From: Ulota crispa
Taxonomy: Eukaryota; Streptophyta; Bryopsida; Orthotrichales; Orthotrichaceae
Direction of reading: 5' to 3'
Assembly (NCBI GenBank): GCA_963920765.1
Contig: OY987248.1
Location: 4,808,539 to 4,872,538, forward strand
DNA length: 64,000 bases
Shown here piece by piece: positions 35,575 through 48,627 of the stretch (position 1 is the stretch's first letter; every line of letters begins with the position of its first letter). The notes under the pieces were generated by a model. The model saw only the letters and a list, made by a program, of their open reading frames with translations. It was not told where the DNA came from and did not search any database. The translations under genes and the position numbers were made by a program.

Positions 35575-36685
35575 AAGGGCCAAAACACCCTTTGCGGCTG
35601 AATGTATGACCATATGTACAAACGTATTTGAGCTGCTCTGAGGGCTTTTCAAAAAAAAATATGCACCCACCATCATACAACCCTTCAATATGTATGGTTG
35701 TAACACTTAATTTCTAGTTGATTCCTTGGGGAGTGTATTGTATAGGATCTTTGTGGGTAACGTGCGTGCAAGGTCCTATAAGAGGGGGGCTATGTAGGTA
35801 AATTATTTGGATTTTCATAGGGCTATCTTTACCTAAATTTCTAAATTGAAGGCATTTCATATACCCTATACTTCATTAAAAAAAGTTATTTTCATCTTTT
35901 TTTGGACCCTATGTTCATTATAAATTCATAATGACATGGGAAGAAATCCATCCAATAGTTGCAAAATCAGTGACATTCATTGTTAGGGTTTAGGCATGCA
36001 AAAATTGAACCTTGCACTTAGAGTGGCTTATGGCTTGCACTTGTAAACACGGAGTTTCCTTGATTCATCATGAACGCACTTATGACACTTGTCAATTAGC
36101 CATTGAGCAATGTGGCTAAAATGTAACCTAAACATACTAATTGTGCCCACACATGAAGATAACATCAACTAACCCCTGAGTAATAAAGCTTGCATTAATT
36201 AATTCCCATCTTACCCCAACATTGTATCTCTAAACCACATGCTTGAGCGACACATGGCGTGTCCTGGTTGCCCATAAATAACCATGAAGAAGTTGCTTAA
36301 TACATGGCATTGGATCTTGCTTTGAATACCTGCAAGAATAATAACCATGAAAAAAAAACTTAGACCTATAGCTAATAAAAGTATTGATTTTTGATTTTTG
36401 ATTTTAATAACCCTATTGTAGAGCTAAAAAATATGTAATATTGATTAATAAACACTACGTTTCATTACTTATAAAGACCCAAAGCCTATTAAAGTGAAGC
36501 TTATATATTTCCAAACCATGTCAAAAATTTAGGACCAAGGTAATTAAAATAACCCTTCATTTGATTGCACGTGCACCAAAAAAAAGGGGGAGTGCACTCC
36601 TTGAGGCTAATTCAAAATTCTAAATATTGGTTGCGACCGTTTTTGGTACCGTAGCTCCAAAGCCCCAGGGCCTTTCAAGGGTTAA
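35575..36685. mobile_element. Candidate TTAA-bounded element (1,111 bp)
   Basis: The left end TTAACCCCTGAAGGGCCAAA and the right end (other strand) TTAACCCTTGAAAGGCCCTG are an inverted pair of the TTAA/CCC type. The interior is non-coding and unlike the 934-bp copies. Confidence 0.5.
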
Positions 36686-36843
36686 AACTACACTAAACAA
36701 GTTTACGTACGGAGTACAAGATATCCTTTCCATATAAGAATCAATATCAAAAATTATACAAAAAGGTTGTACAATATAATAATGAAATAGACTTTCATAG
36801 TTTAAGTACAAAATAACAAAAAGACCAAGTTTATACTATACAG

Positions 36844-37705
36844 TACCCAAAAGAAAGAGTACATAACACCTTTTTATGGCATCCAAAGAAGTATGTATAA
36901 CAAAGACTATAACTAATATTTCATTCTCACATTTTTAACATGCAATCCTCATGCAATCTTGATCAAGCATATCAAATTTTAGTTACTAAAACCCAAAATC
37001 CTATTTTTGGTAAATGGTTTTGTGTCAAAATCATGGTTTTACAAGAAAGTTGATTAATAAATAGTGGTGATGAATTTTTGAGGTTTGATTGCATGGATAT
37101 GTAGGAGACATCCACACGCACATCTTCCTTTCAAACAAACATATCCAAAAAAAATCAATAACCCTTTTGTAGAGATTTTAATGTCAAAGTGATTATAACC
37201 AAATTTAGTGAAATACATATTTCTTCATGGAAATTAGTTTTTGGCAAAAAAAACATATCATCATGTTTAAAGGTACAAACCAAATTAAAATTTATGAGTC
37301 AAATAACAAACACTAATTTTTATGAAGAAATACGTATTTCACTAAATTTGGTCATAATCACTTTGACATCAAAATCTCTACATAATGAATATTGAATTTT
37401 TTGGAAATGTTTGTTTGAAAGGAAGATGTGCGTGTGGATGTCTCCTACATATCCATGCAATCAAACCTCAAAAATTCATCACCACTATTTATTAATCAAC
37501 TTTCTTGTAAAACTATGATTTTGACACAAAACCATTTACCAAAAATAGGATTTTGGGTTTTAGTAACTAAAATTTGATATGCTTGATCAAGATTGCATGA
37601 GGATTGCATGTTAAAAATGTGAGAATGAAATATTAGTTATAGTCTTTGTTATACATACTTCTTTGGATGCCATAAAAGGGTGTTATGTACTCTTTCTTTT
37701 GGGTA
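36844..37705. mobile_element. Foldback element H1, near-perfect 862-bp palindrome
   Basis: It begins TACCCAAAAGAAAGAGTACA and ends with the reverse complement of the same. The two arms are about 400 bp each, and in the outer 310 bp I count about three differences. The flanking 8-mers are CTATACAG (36836-36843) and TTGTATAG (37706-37713), both fitting the hAT target pattern nTnTAnAn though not identical to each other. Interior arm blocks (GATTTGATTGCATGG, CATGGTTTTACAAGAAA) are shared with the elements at 37714, 47725 and 62907. No coding sequence. A transcript through it would fold into a long hairpin. Confidence 0.85.
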
Positions 37706-38521
37706 TTGTATAGTGGCTTCTAACAAATATTGTCAAGCCTTGTTTTTTCATTGAGAGGTCATGTCTTGTTTTGATGTGAAAATGAGGTCAATTGGCCATT
37801 TTTTTGTTCTTTTTTTATGTTTCATTCTTACCCCAATTCCAACAAAGCACACCAAATTTCAACCTCAAAAAATCAAAATCCACAATTTGATAAATTGTTA
37901 TGTGTCACAAATCATGGTTTCACATGGTTTTACAAGAAAATTGATTGAAAAACATTGATGATGAGTTTTGGAGATTTGATTGCATGGGTATATAGGTAGC
38001 ATCCACATGCACATACATACGCAAATCTTTCATGCTAAAAATGACCCGCTTCAATAAAACAAAGTTGATCTTTGAAGGGTTTAGTGTGACTAGTGAAATG
38101 TCCAAATTCTGTAAAATACATATTTTCTTGTGAAAATCAAATTTTGTTATTTGACTCATATATTGTGACTAAGTTTATATCCTTAAACATGCTATTGTGT
38201 TTCTTGGGTGAAAAGCTAACTAAAAATCAAAAGTATTTATTTTACAAAATTTGGACCTGTCACTAGTCACACTAAACCCTTCAAAGATCAACTTTGTTTT
38301 ATTTAAGCGGGTTTTTTTTAGCATGAAAGATTTGCGTATGTATGTGCATATGGATGCGACCTATATATCCATGCAACCAAATCTCCAAAACTCATCATCA
38401 ATGTTTTTCAATCAATTTTCTTGTAAAACCATGTGAAACCATAATTTGTGACACATAGCAATTTATCAAATTGTGGATTTTGATTTTTGGAGTCAAAAAT
38501 TGGTCTGCTTTGATAAGATTG

Positions 38522-38967
38522 TGTCACGGACATACAATGGAAGCTTGTAGAACTATCCAGAAGTTTGTAGAAGCTTGTAGAACTCTCTGGAAGCTTGTAG
38601 AAGTTTATAAAACCTTCTAGAAGAATATAGAAGTTACTTAGAAAACAACTCATAAATAGGTGGAAGCTTTTCAAGAAGCTTTCTAGATAGAAATAGCTTG
38701 CACGAGAAGTTAGAGTATTCCGGAAACCTCTAGTAGAAGTTGTTAGAAGGTTTCATACTTAGAAGTATATAAAGAGGTCAAGACTAAAGAATTCCTCAGT
38801 CTTGACAACGCAATTCTTGGAGCTTATAGCTCATCTCTTTGGCGTTACTCTTGTACTCTCTTGACTTATCAATTCTAGTCTTATTTCTTATATATCTTGT
38901 CATACACTCTATCTTAGACTTCTTTGGAAACAAATCTTTATGTTTTGTGTTTAATACGTCCGTAACA
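38522..38967 (+). repeat. 5' LTR
   Basis: Starts TGTCACGGACATACAATGG and ends CGTCCGTAACA, with the usual TG...CA limits. It includes a TATATAAAGAGG promoter-like motif near 38765 and is paired with the LTR at 46515-46961. Confidence 0.95.
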
Positions 38968-41900
38968 GTTTGTTAAGCCTATTTTTTGAATGATACCAGA
39001 GTTTGGTCTTTTTGAAAGAGTGAGGACTATCCCTCTTTTAGAAGGAACAAAAGTTATTTGAAGGTTGCAGATTACCCTCTTCTAATACAGTATTATTCTT
39101 TGTAAACTTGATTTTTCTTAAGAGAGAGAACTACCTCTCAATTGAAAGGCTTAAGTTGTTTAGAGGATGTGGATTACCCACTTCTAAACTATTGTACTTA
39201 TTATATGATATTTTTACTACTATCGTATAAACGTTACAAAGGAGAGCACTGACCAAGAGATAGAGAATGTTCATGGAGAAACGGAGAATATATTTGCGAC
39301 AATTGCAGACCTCCTAGAACTTCTGAACAATGTTTGTGCTGAAATCACTCAATTGGGAAATCTCGGAATAAAAAGACAAACCAATGTCTTGCCCAAAGAC
39401 ATCAACAATGAATTGTTGCGCTTACAAAGAAAAAACTTACAACTCAAGGAAGCAAATGTTCATAATTAAGTTTCACAAATACATATTTTACCAGCAAAAG
39501 AACCAAATATAAGTTTGCCGGAGAAGTTTGATGGAACAAGATCAAAATTTTGAGGTTTTGTACAACAAATCAAACTCTTTTTACGGCTACATCCTTCTTG
39601 TTATGCTGACGATTATACTCAAGTGGGATTTATTGGTTCCCTTTTATCAAACAACGCTCTTGTTTGGTTTGCCCTTCTCATGGAGAAGAATTTGCTACTA
39701 TTGAACAATTTAGATGCATTTTTAGATGTATTTACAGCAACATTTGAAGATAATGACCGAGAGAGAGTGGTTGAAATAAAGATGCAAAGTGTACAACAAA
39801 ATTCACAATCAGCTACCATCTATGCTGCTGAATTTCAACAACTTACGTGCAATCTTGATTGGAATGACAAAACACTTATGAACCAATTTCGATTTGGCCT
39901 AAAAGATGAAGTCAAAGACTTATTACTTACCATACTAAAGGTGAACACTTTGGAGGAATTCGTTATTCAAGTAATTACTTGCGACAATTGTTCATTTGAA
40001 AGGCGTCAAGAACAAATGTTAGGATGGAGAGGAGCACATCCAAATATGTCAACATCAACTTCAATGACAGAAAATTGCTCAACAGGACCCAAACCAATGC
40101 AAATTGATACAACACGCTTCAAACAATTAACTCAAGAAGAAAAATATAGACAAAGACAAGAGAATTTATGCCTGTATTGCGGAAAGCCAGGACATAAAGC
40201 ATAAGATTGCTGAAACAAATTAAACGGACTTAAGGCGCAAAGTACATCTACCAACATTGAAAAATCAAAAAACAAGAGCGTCCAGTTACAGTAGGAACTA
40301 TGCGACTGGACACCACCAATTACATATGTGCAATGAAAGGTTTCATCTTACTTCTAGATCCGTCTCCATGTTTTATATTTCATATAGATATTGAACTACT
40401 TAATATTAAAATTTTGACAAAAGCTTTATTAGACACTGGAACTTCAATATGTTTTATGGACATGAATTTTATATCTCAACACAATATATACTTATTGAAA
40501 AAGAATCATCGTGCGTCTGTAGAAGCTATTGATGGCCGATTCTTTGCTTCTGGAAATGTTGTCAAAGAAACAAAGCATCTGAAAGTAATATTAGGAGATG
40601 AAGTTTCAAGTATTGTCTATAATATCATCCAAAGCTATACAAATTCAATAGTTTGTGGTCTTCTTTGGTTTGAATTACACATTTCAAATATTGATTGGCA
40701 ATTGCGGAAAATTTCTTTAAGAAAAATACAAAAAAAAAAAAACAATCCTAGCCTTTATTTTTTGGAGCTAAAGCTTTCATGCGAACAGCAAAAGATAACA
40801 TAGCATTTGCTATTTATGCCACACCAATGACTGGCTTATCAAAAGATAATATTAAAATTATTCCTCTTCAGTATCAAAACTTTAAAGACGTATTTGAAAA
40901 AAAAAATGCAGATATATTACTGCAACATCGACGTTATGATTGTACCATTGACCTTCAAGAGGGTGCTCAACCATTATTTGGACCTATTTATAATTTATCT
41001 CAAAATGAGTTTTCAGCATTATAAGAATACATGGATGAAAATGTAGCCAAAAATTTCATCCAACATTCAAAATTTCCCGCCGGCGCTTCAATTTTGTTTA
41101 TAAAGAAAAAAAATGGTGTTTTACAAATGTATGTTGATTATCATGGCATCAATAAACTCATCGTGAAAAACAGATATCCATTACCATTGATATTAGGACT
41201 TTTTGATTAGCTTGGTAAAGCAGACATATATACCAAGATTGACTTGCGAGGTGCTCATAATCTAGTACGCATCAAAGAAAGAGATGACTGAAAAATCGCA
41301 TTCCGAACAAGGTACAAACATTTTGAATCTAATGTCATTCCTTTTAGATTTACTAATGCATCAGCCATATTCTAACAATTGATGAACAACATCTTTAAAG
41401 AATATCTTGACAATTTTGTTGTATATTATTTAGATGACATTTTGATTTATTCAAAGAACTCAAAAGACTATGAACAACATGTCCGCTTTGTTTTACAAAA
41501 ACTACAAAATGCCAAATTATATGCAAAATTAAAAAAATGTGTATTTTATAAATTCTAAGTGGAAGATTTGGGCTATATCATTTTTAATAAAGGCTTATTG
41601 ATGAATTCTAAAAAAATTGACGCCATTAGTAGCCAAACTACGTCAAAAACGGTGTGTGACGTACGATATTTTTTGGATTTGCAAATTTTTATTGAACATT
41701 TATTAAATATTATTTTCAAAAAGGTGCTCCATTCATACGGCTAACATGCAAGGAAAAGCTAGAGTGGAGAACTAAAGCAAAAGTGACATTTCAAAAGCTA
41801 AAAATAGCTTTTACTTCAATTCCTGTATTGATACATGCAAGCTTTTATAAACTATTTTTTATGGAAATCGATGCTTTAGACTTTGCGTTGAAAGCAGTAT

Positions 41901-44900
41901 TGTTACAACCTGGAAAAGAAGGGAAATTACATCTAGTTGCTTTTCATTCAAAAAAAATTTCAGCTATAGAAATTAACTATGAGATTCACGACAAAGAATT
42001 CTTTGTTATCGTGAACTCATTTCAAGAATGGCGCTACCTTCTTGAAGGGCAACTCATCCAGAAACCGTATATACAGATCACAAAAATTTTGAATATTTTA
42101 TATCAACTCGTGTTTTGAATCGCCGTCAAGCTCGATGGAGCATGTCTTTGTCTTGATTCAAATTCAATATTATTTATAAACCTAGAAAACAACAAAGACT
42201 ATCAGATGCTTTATCAAAAAGAGTAAATTTTGCTTTGAAAGAACAAAAAGAAGCGTTTGATTAATAGCAGACAACACTATTGAAGCAGGAGCAATTTTGT
42301 CTTCAAGCAACTGTAATATCAATTCTAGTGGATTCATTATTTCTTGATTAAGTTCGTATAGCATTAATATCAGATTTTTTTATTATTGACATTAAACATT
42401 ATATCAACAATCATTCAGAAGACTCTATTAAATTCAAATTTGAAAATAATCTCTTGTATTTTGAAGAACGCTTATATATTCCCAAATGACCAATACAACT
42501 TAAAATTCTTCCAGCACAATATGACATTTCAGCGGTTGGACATTTTAGATTCAATAAAACTGTGAAACTTATCTTTTGAAATTTTTGGTGGCCTAAATTA
42601 TAAAAGGCAGTCAAAGACTTTGTACTTTCATGTGACACTTTTTTTAGATCAAAGAACCTTTGACATTAACCATATGGTTTGCTCCAACCGTTATCAATTA
42701 AAAAATAACTATGGTCTTCTCTTTCCATAGATTTCATTACAGATTTTCTATCATCAAATACTTTTGATATCATTTGTATAATTTTTGATAGGTTAATCAA
42801 AACGTCACATTCTATATTTTGCAAAAAGACAATTTCAGGCAAAGAAATAGCAAGAATATTTTTGAACAACATTTATTGCTATCATGATCTATCGGATAAC
42901 ATTGTTTTATATTGTGATCTACAATTTGTTTCAAAGTTTTGGAAGTTACTTTTTGGATTACTAAAAGTGGATATCAAATTATCTTCTGCTTTTCACCCAC
43001 AGACTACTGGACAAACAGAATGGATCAATTAAGTTTTGGAATAATATTTGAGATGTACCATTAACTATCAATAAGATAAATGGATATCTTATTTACCATT
43101 AGTAGAGTTTGCATATAATAATACTATCCATGCTTCTACGCAGCAAATACCTTTCTATTTTAATTATGGGCATCATCCAAAGGTAGTCATGCTACAACCT
43201 CCAAAATCTGAAAATCCTGTAGCAAAAAAATTTGCTACAAGAATGGCAGAACTCCAAGTAGTTACAAAAATGTAATTGGAAAAAGCCCAAGAAAGATATA
43301 AAGCAGCAGCATATGTATTAAAAAAGGAACAACCTTCATTCCAAGTTGGTGATAAAGTATGGCTTCTTGGGCGCAATGTAAAAACTAGTAGATCATGTGA
43401 TAAGTTGGATTATCAAAAATTGAGATCACTTGCAATTCACAAGCAAATCAATGAAGTAATTTATTGTTTAGAACTACCAACATCTATGAAGATACATCCA
43501 GTTTTTCATGTTTCACTTTTAGAGACTTATAACAAATTACTTATATCAAGACAAAAACAACTGCTTCTTCCAACAATAGAAATTGACAATCATCAAGAAT
43601 TTAAAGTTGAAGAAGCATTAGATTCAAAAATCAAGCAAGGAAAACTTGAGGACTTAATTTATTGACATGGATATAACATCAACAAACGCATATGGGAATC
43701 AGCTAGCTTTCTTGCCAATTCACCAATAAACGTTCAAGAATTTCATTAATGACATCCATCTAAGAAAAATTAGCCGCAAATGGAACAACTGTCAACACGA
43801 TATCGGATTGAGAAGAGCGCGTCTTGAGAACACGCAGGGTGTCACGCTGCGATCGCGTATTGCTGACTAAAATCGTTGTCGGTCTAGATCTTCACTTTTC
43901 AAATCTTCAGTCTTCAGTCTTATGCTGGTTTATTTAGTGACTAGCTGTGGGGGTATAAGAGTCAAGGTAGGAATAAGAATTCACTGGATACGGAACAGGT
44001 AGATTGGGACAGCAAACACAAGCTGTTGTCCGTATGATGGGATCCTAAAATCAAATTCACGATCTGCTGGCCAAAACTCCAGATCGCAAAAACGGAACAA
44101 GTCTCGACTATGTAGGTGATCAATCCCACTTCGTCACTACGATAATAAATAGGATTAAGTTTGGTTTAACCCAAACTGCCCGCAACAAGGTTTACAAAAC
44201 AAAATGGAAATGAATTGACAAATGAGCCTCCAAAACCGGCTATGGATAACAAAACTACATTCCACACATATATAAAAAATAAATCCAAAACATTCCTCTT
44301 AAAATCTTCATATTTTCAAATCTTCAAGTTTTTATGTCTTCAAGTCTTCATGTCTTCAAGTCTTCATGTTTTAATAAAAACAATGGGGAAAATCACAAAT
44401 AACAAGTCCTAGAAAGGCTGCAATTTTTTATTTAGTGCTACAGATGGTTCAAAGATCCAAATGTTAAATGTAATAGCAATTTGAAAAGCTCTTCTAATTT
44501 TCTAACATTTCTCTAAATTTCAATTCAATCTAAGCTACTATTTAAAAGTTATGCGGGTTCAAAGTAGAGGCTTTTCTTCCTTCTTGCAAACTAAATACTA
44601 CCTCTATAAACCTCTATAACTTTTGTTTTACATATCATCCATAGAAACGTAATATCAATTTGAAAAAATAATATCACTGGCTACAATTTATAAAATTTTC
44701 ACTTCAAAATAAAACTCTTTCCAAAAGTTCTGGTTAATCAAAGTGTGGTTTTCAATTTTTTAGAGAATACCTAAACCTCTAACTTCTATCTACTATAACT
44801 TCTTCAATAAGACTCCAAATGGAATGATTGAAAACAATTCAAAAATCTATGACAACAAACTATTACTTTTAAAAATCTAAAAAGAAAATTTCATACTGTC

Positions 44901-45649
44901 CAAAAGTTGTAGCTCTTCAAAATTTCAGCCTTCTCCTAACAAAAGAGCAGTCACTTCTAATCCTTCACATCTCCATAATTTTCTCTTCCAAGTTTTAAAT
45001 CTTGAGTTTAAGGACTTTTTAGAAAGTTAAGATTAAAATAAACACTCCCTCTAGATTTTGTTGCAAAATAATATATAGATTATAAGTCATAGCTTGTTGA
45101 AGTCTTAGTCTTTCTTCATAGTTTGGCTTTTTGATTCCAAAATTTAAACACTCATAACTTTTGCATCACAACTGTAAATTAAAATTGTAATTTATTTTGG
45201 AAAGGTGATCATACAAAAAACATTTTTTTCAAACTTCAATTCAAAATCATGTATATACAGAAAGTTCTCTCACATAAAAATTTCAAGATTTCTTCCATCT
45301 TCCCACCTATACTTATACATTAACTTCTAAAATACTAAAGAATCTCTTCTTTTTAATTTCGGCCCTATCTAAGGTAGAGAAGTGAGCACATCAGCTCATG
45401 CCTCTCTTTATCCTAACCCCACTATAGATGCCAAATTCCTTTTTTTTTCACACCTTTCACATTCACTCCTTTTTCTTTCACACCTTTCACATTCACTTCT
45501 AAATTCTTAGTATGTTTTATTCAAACAAAAGTAAAATATATGAGCTTTTCAAAATATCTAAATAAATATATAAAAAAATTAATTTTTAAAATAAACATCA
45601 CTGTAAAATAGCTATGTGCCCTTGCAAGCATATAATAGTGTCAAACGTT

Positions 45650-45920
45650 TGTTTTCAGTCGTCAAGTTGTGGACTTAGTTAGCTAAAAAAGCGGTTGTCT
45701 CTGGCCGCCCGCCGGTCCCGGTTTGAACCCCATTAGACTCGTTGAACAGTAATGGAGGCCCGCGGCTTGGCAGCTAGTGAGGCAAGAAATTGATTCAGCT
45801 AATCCGCTATCTACCCCTTTGAGTTGTGCATGTGACAAAACGGCACAGCGCACTGGAATCTATGGCCGCTGCGCAGTCACCAAACCGTGGTTTTTATCAC
45901 GACGACTCCTTTTGCCACAA
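45650..45920. mobile_element. Possible tRNA-derived SINE inside the retroelement
   Basis: A GC-rich island in very AT-rich sequence carries a GGTTTGAACCCC motif (about 45719-45730), close to the RNA polymerase III B box. About 55 bp upstream is GGACTTAGTTAGCTAA, which resembles an A box. No complete cloverleaf can be drawn, so it is not a tRNA gene. The spacing and orientation fit a tRNA-derived SINE head, but the 3' end and target duplication were not found. Confidence 0.35.
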
Positions 45921-46514
45921 CTGTTGATTTATTGAAATCAACACAAACATAAATAAATAATGAGTATTTACATAATGGAGGGATCTCCATCAGGACAACG
46001 GTTGTGTAACTTTGAAGAGTTTGGACCTCTAGATCTTTTTAAAAAGGGAAGAAAAACCACATATTGTTTATTTCAGTTTTTGATTTGTTGTTTTTGTACT
46101 TTAATTTTAGTTATAAATAGTCACATTGCAGATGCTATGCCAACCATGTTATCTCAACCAAGTAATTCGTGCCGCCAACCTCAAGAAAAAAAACCAGCTC
46201 AGCCAAGCAAACGACAAAAGATACCTAACAATAGATCATTGGTTATTGTTTTTGAAGTTGAGCCTGCTCATGATGATCGTGCAGAAGCAGTATTTGAAAA
46301 ACGTTTTTACAATGAAGATACGGAAGTTCATATTAGTCTGAAGTAGAAGACATGGACCACTATCGTTGGTTGTTGGGACCTATAAATCATCTGACACAGC
46401 AAAGACAACTTGAATATAGTACAGAAACTATGCAACACATTTTTGATTTTCTGCGCCTTTAGAAAAACTCTACGACATATTTTTTAGAGACCTCAAAGCT
46501 AGAAGGGGAGGTGA

Positions 46515-46961
46515 TGTTACGGACATACAATAGAAGCTTGTAGAACTATCCAGAAGCTTGTAGAAGTTTGTAGAACTCTCAGGAAACTTGTAGAAGTTTA
46601 TAAAACCTTCTAGAAGAATATAGAAGTTACTTAGAAAACAACTCATAAATAGGTGGAAGCTTTTCAAGAAGCTTTCTAGATAGAAATAGCTTGCACGAGA
46701 AGTTAGAGTATTCCGGAAACCTCTAGTAGAAGTTGTTAGAAGGTTTCATACTTAGAAGTATATAAAGAGGTCAAGACTAAAGAATTCCTCAGTCTTGACA
46801 ACGCAATTCTTGGAGCTTATAGCTCATCTCTTTGGCGTTACTCTTGTACTCTCTTGACTTATCAATTCTAGTCTTATTTCTTATATATCTTGTCATACAC
46901 TTTACTTCAGACTTCTTTGGAAACAAATCTTTTATATTTTGTGTTTAGTACGTTCGTGACA
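46515..46961 (+). repeat. 3' LTR
   Basis: Starts TGTTACGGACATACAATAG and ends CGTTCGTGACA. It is preceded by the purine-rich tract AGAAGGGGAGGTGA (46501-46514) and followed by the target duplication GATTG. Confidence 0.95.
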
Positions 46962-47108
46962 GATTGAGGGTAAAAATGAAACATAAAAACAAAAGAACAA
47001 AAAAATGGCCAATTGGCCTCATTTGCATGTTAAAACTTGACATGACCTCTTAATGAAAAAAGAAGGCCTGACAATATTTGTTGGAGGCCATTGTATAGTT
47101 AGGTACAA

Positions 47109-47716
47109 TGAACTTATGAACTTTTTTGCGGTAAAACCTCATATAACTTTAGGACCTTTTGAAGGCCATAACTTCTTCAAAAATTGTCCGATTTGAAATT
47201 AAAAATTGTTTTGGAATACTACTAAAGGGTGTTACATGATTTGATTTTAAAAAATCTGAAATTTTATAAATGATAAAAAAAAATTGGGCTACTTCCTATA
47301 TAGTGTACTTCCACCTCTTGCCAAAATCATTGCTTGAATTTGATTGAGCTACGCCACCACCAATAGCCAAAGAACAAACAAGAAATAATACACACCATTC
47401 AAAGAGTATGGATGAGGTATCCATGGAACAACTAAATACTCTTATTACAAGTATGCCCAATCAATTCAAGCAGTGATTTTTGCAAGAGGTGGAAGTACTA
47501 GATAGTAGACACAATATAGAAAGTAGGCAAACTTTTTTTATCATTTGTAAAAGTTCAATTTTTTTTATCAAATCATGTAGTACTCTTCTATGTGATTCCA
47601 ATGCAATTTGCGGTTTCAAAATTGAACAATTTTTGAGGAAGATATGGCTTCTTAAAGTTGCTGAACTGTTGGCTGAAATTTCACTGCAAAAAAATTCGTA
47701 AGATTACTATACCCAA
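47109..47716. mobile_element. Foldback element F3 (608 bp)
   Basis: The left end TTAGGTACAATGAACTTATG and the right end (other strand) TTGGGTATAGTAATCTTACG begin arms that stay aligned inward (CTTCTTCAAAAATTG / CTTCCTCAAAAATTG; ACTTCCACCTCTTGC on both). Arms are about 270 bp. It is flanked by TTGTATAG (47101-47108) and TTGTACAA (47717-47724). It fills exactly the space between H2 and H3. The arms are more diverged than those of H1. Confidence 0.8.
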
Positions 47717-47724
47717 TTGTACAA

Positions 47725-48627
47725 CGGCCTCCAACAAAGATTGGCAGGTTAGTGTATTCCATTGAGAGGTCATGCCATGTTTTGACATGAAAATGAGGTT
47801 GATTGGCCATTTTTTTCTTGTATTTTTTATATTTCATTCATACTCCAATTCCAACCAAGCATACCAAATTGCAACCCCAAAAAATCAATATCAAAATTTT
47901 AATAACTTGTTTTGTGTCACAAGTCATGGTTTTACATGGTTTCATAAGAAAATTTATTGATAAACATTGATGATGAATTTTGGAGATTTGATTGCATGGG
48001 TATATAGGAAGCATCCATATGCAAATCTTCCATGCTAAAAGAAATCCCTTAAGTTAAACAAAATTGATCTTTGAATGGTTTAGTGTGACTTGTGATATAT
48101 CCAAATTTTATAAAATAGATGTTTTAAAATTTTAATTAGCTTTTCACCGAAGAAACACAATAACATGTTCAAAGATACACTTAGTCACAATGTATGAGTC
48201 AAATAGCAAAATTTGATTATCATAAGAAAATATATATTTTTCAAAATTTGGACATGTCACAGGTCATACTAAACCCTTGAAAGATCAATTTTGTTTTACT
48301 TAAGGGATTTCTTTTAGCATGGAAGATTTGCATATGGATGCTTCCTATATATCCATGCAATCAAATCTCCAAAATTCATCATCAATGTTTATCAATAAAT
48401 TTTCTTATAAAACCATGTAAAACCATGCTTTTTGACACAAAACAATTTATCAAAATTTTGATTTTGATTTTTTGGGGTTGAAATTTGGTATGCTTGGTTG
48501 GGATTGGGGTATGAATGAAATATAAAAAATATAAGAAAAAAATGGCCAATTGACCTCATTTTCATGTCAAAACATGGCACGACCTCTCAATGGAATATAC
48601 TGGCCCGACAATCTTTGTTGGAGGCTG
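47725..48627. mobile_element. Foldback element H3 (903 bp)
   Basis: The left end CGGCCTCCAACAAAGATTG and the right end (other strand) CAGCCTCCAACAAAGATTG lead into arms of about 420 bp (GAGAGGTCATGCCATGTTTT; AATGAGGTTGATTGGCC and its counterpart). Flanking 8-mers TTGTACAA (47717-47724) and CTGTACAT (48628-48635) agree at 6 of 8 positions and fit nTnTAnAn. It is a close relative of H2. No coding sequence. Confidence 0.85.

Larger units (their letters stand above)
38522..46961 (+). mobile_element. Ty3/gypsy (chromovirus-type) LTR retrotransposon, broken fossil
   Basis: An 8,440-bp element with LTRs of 446 and 447 bp that differ at about 15 positions by hand count (roughly 96-97% identical). 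It is bounded by a perfect 5-bp target duplication GATTG (38517-38521 and 46962-46966). The parts in order are: a possible primer-binding site near 38990; gag from about 39260 with a zinc knuckle near 40180; a protease-like DTG region near 40430; reverse transcriptase about 40900-41560 with a YLDD motif; RNase H about 41830-42200; integrase about 42500-43250; a chromodomain-like tail about 43580-43760; a long non-coding stretch with a short hydrophobic ORF (45960-46346); and a purine tract at 46501-46514. This order identifies Ty3/gypsy. The coding region is broken at roughly ten or more places. LTR divergence suggests an insertion age of a few million years, depending on the substitution rate assumed. 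Confidence 0.93.
37714..47100. mobile_element. Foldback element H2, split by an LTR retrotransposon
   Basis: The left end is TGGCTTCTAACAAATATTGT and the right end (other strand) TGGCCTCCAACAAATATTGT. It is flanked on both sides by a perfect 8-bp duplication, TTGTATAG (37706-37713 and 47101-47108), as expected for hAT transposition. Removing the inserted retroelement and one GATTG (38522-46966) leaves about 942 bp of inverted-repeat sequence with blocks such as GAGAGGTCATG and AATTGGCC in each arm. It is related to H3 at 47725-48627. Confidence 0.9.

Noticed and set aside
45655-45740. Possible tRNA gene (GGTTTGAACCCC)
   Set aside because: No acceptor, D or anticodon stems can be paired around the B-box-like motif, so only a tRNA-derived repeat is suggested.
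45960-46346. 128-codon frame with a hydrophobic segment downstream of the integrase region
   Set aside because: Considered as an extra retroelement gene, but it has no recognisable family and is kept only as a noted part of the fossil.
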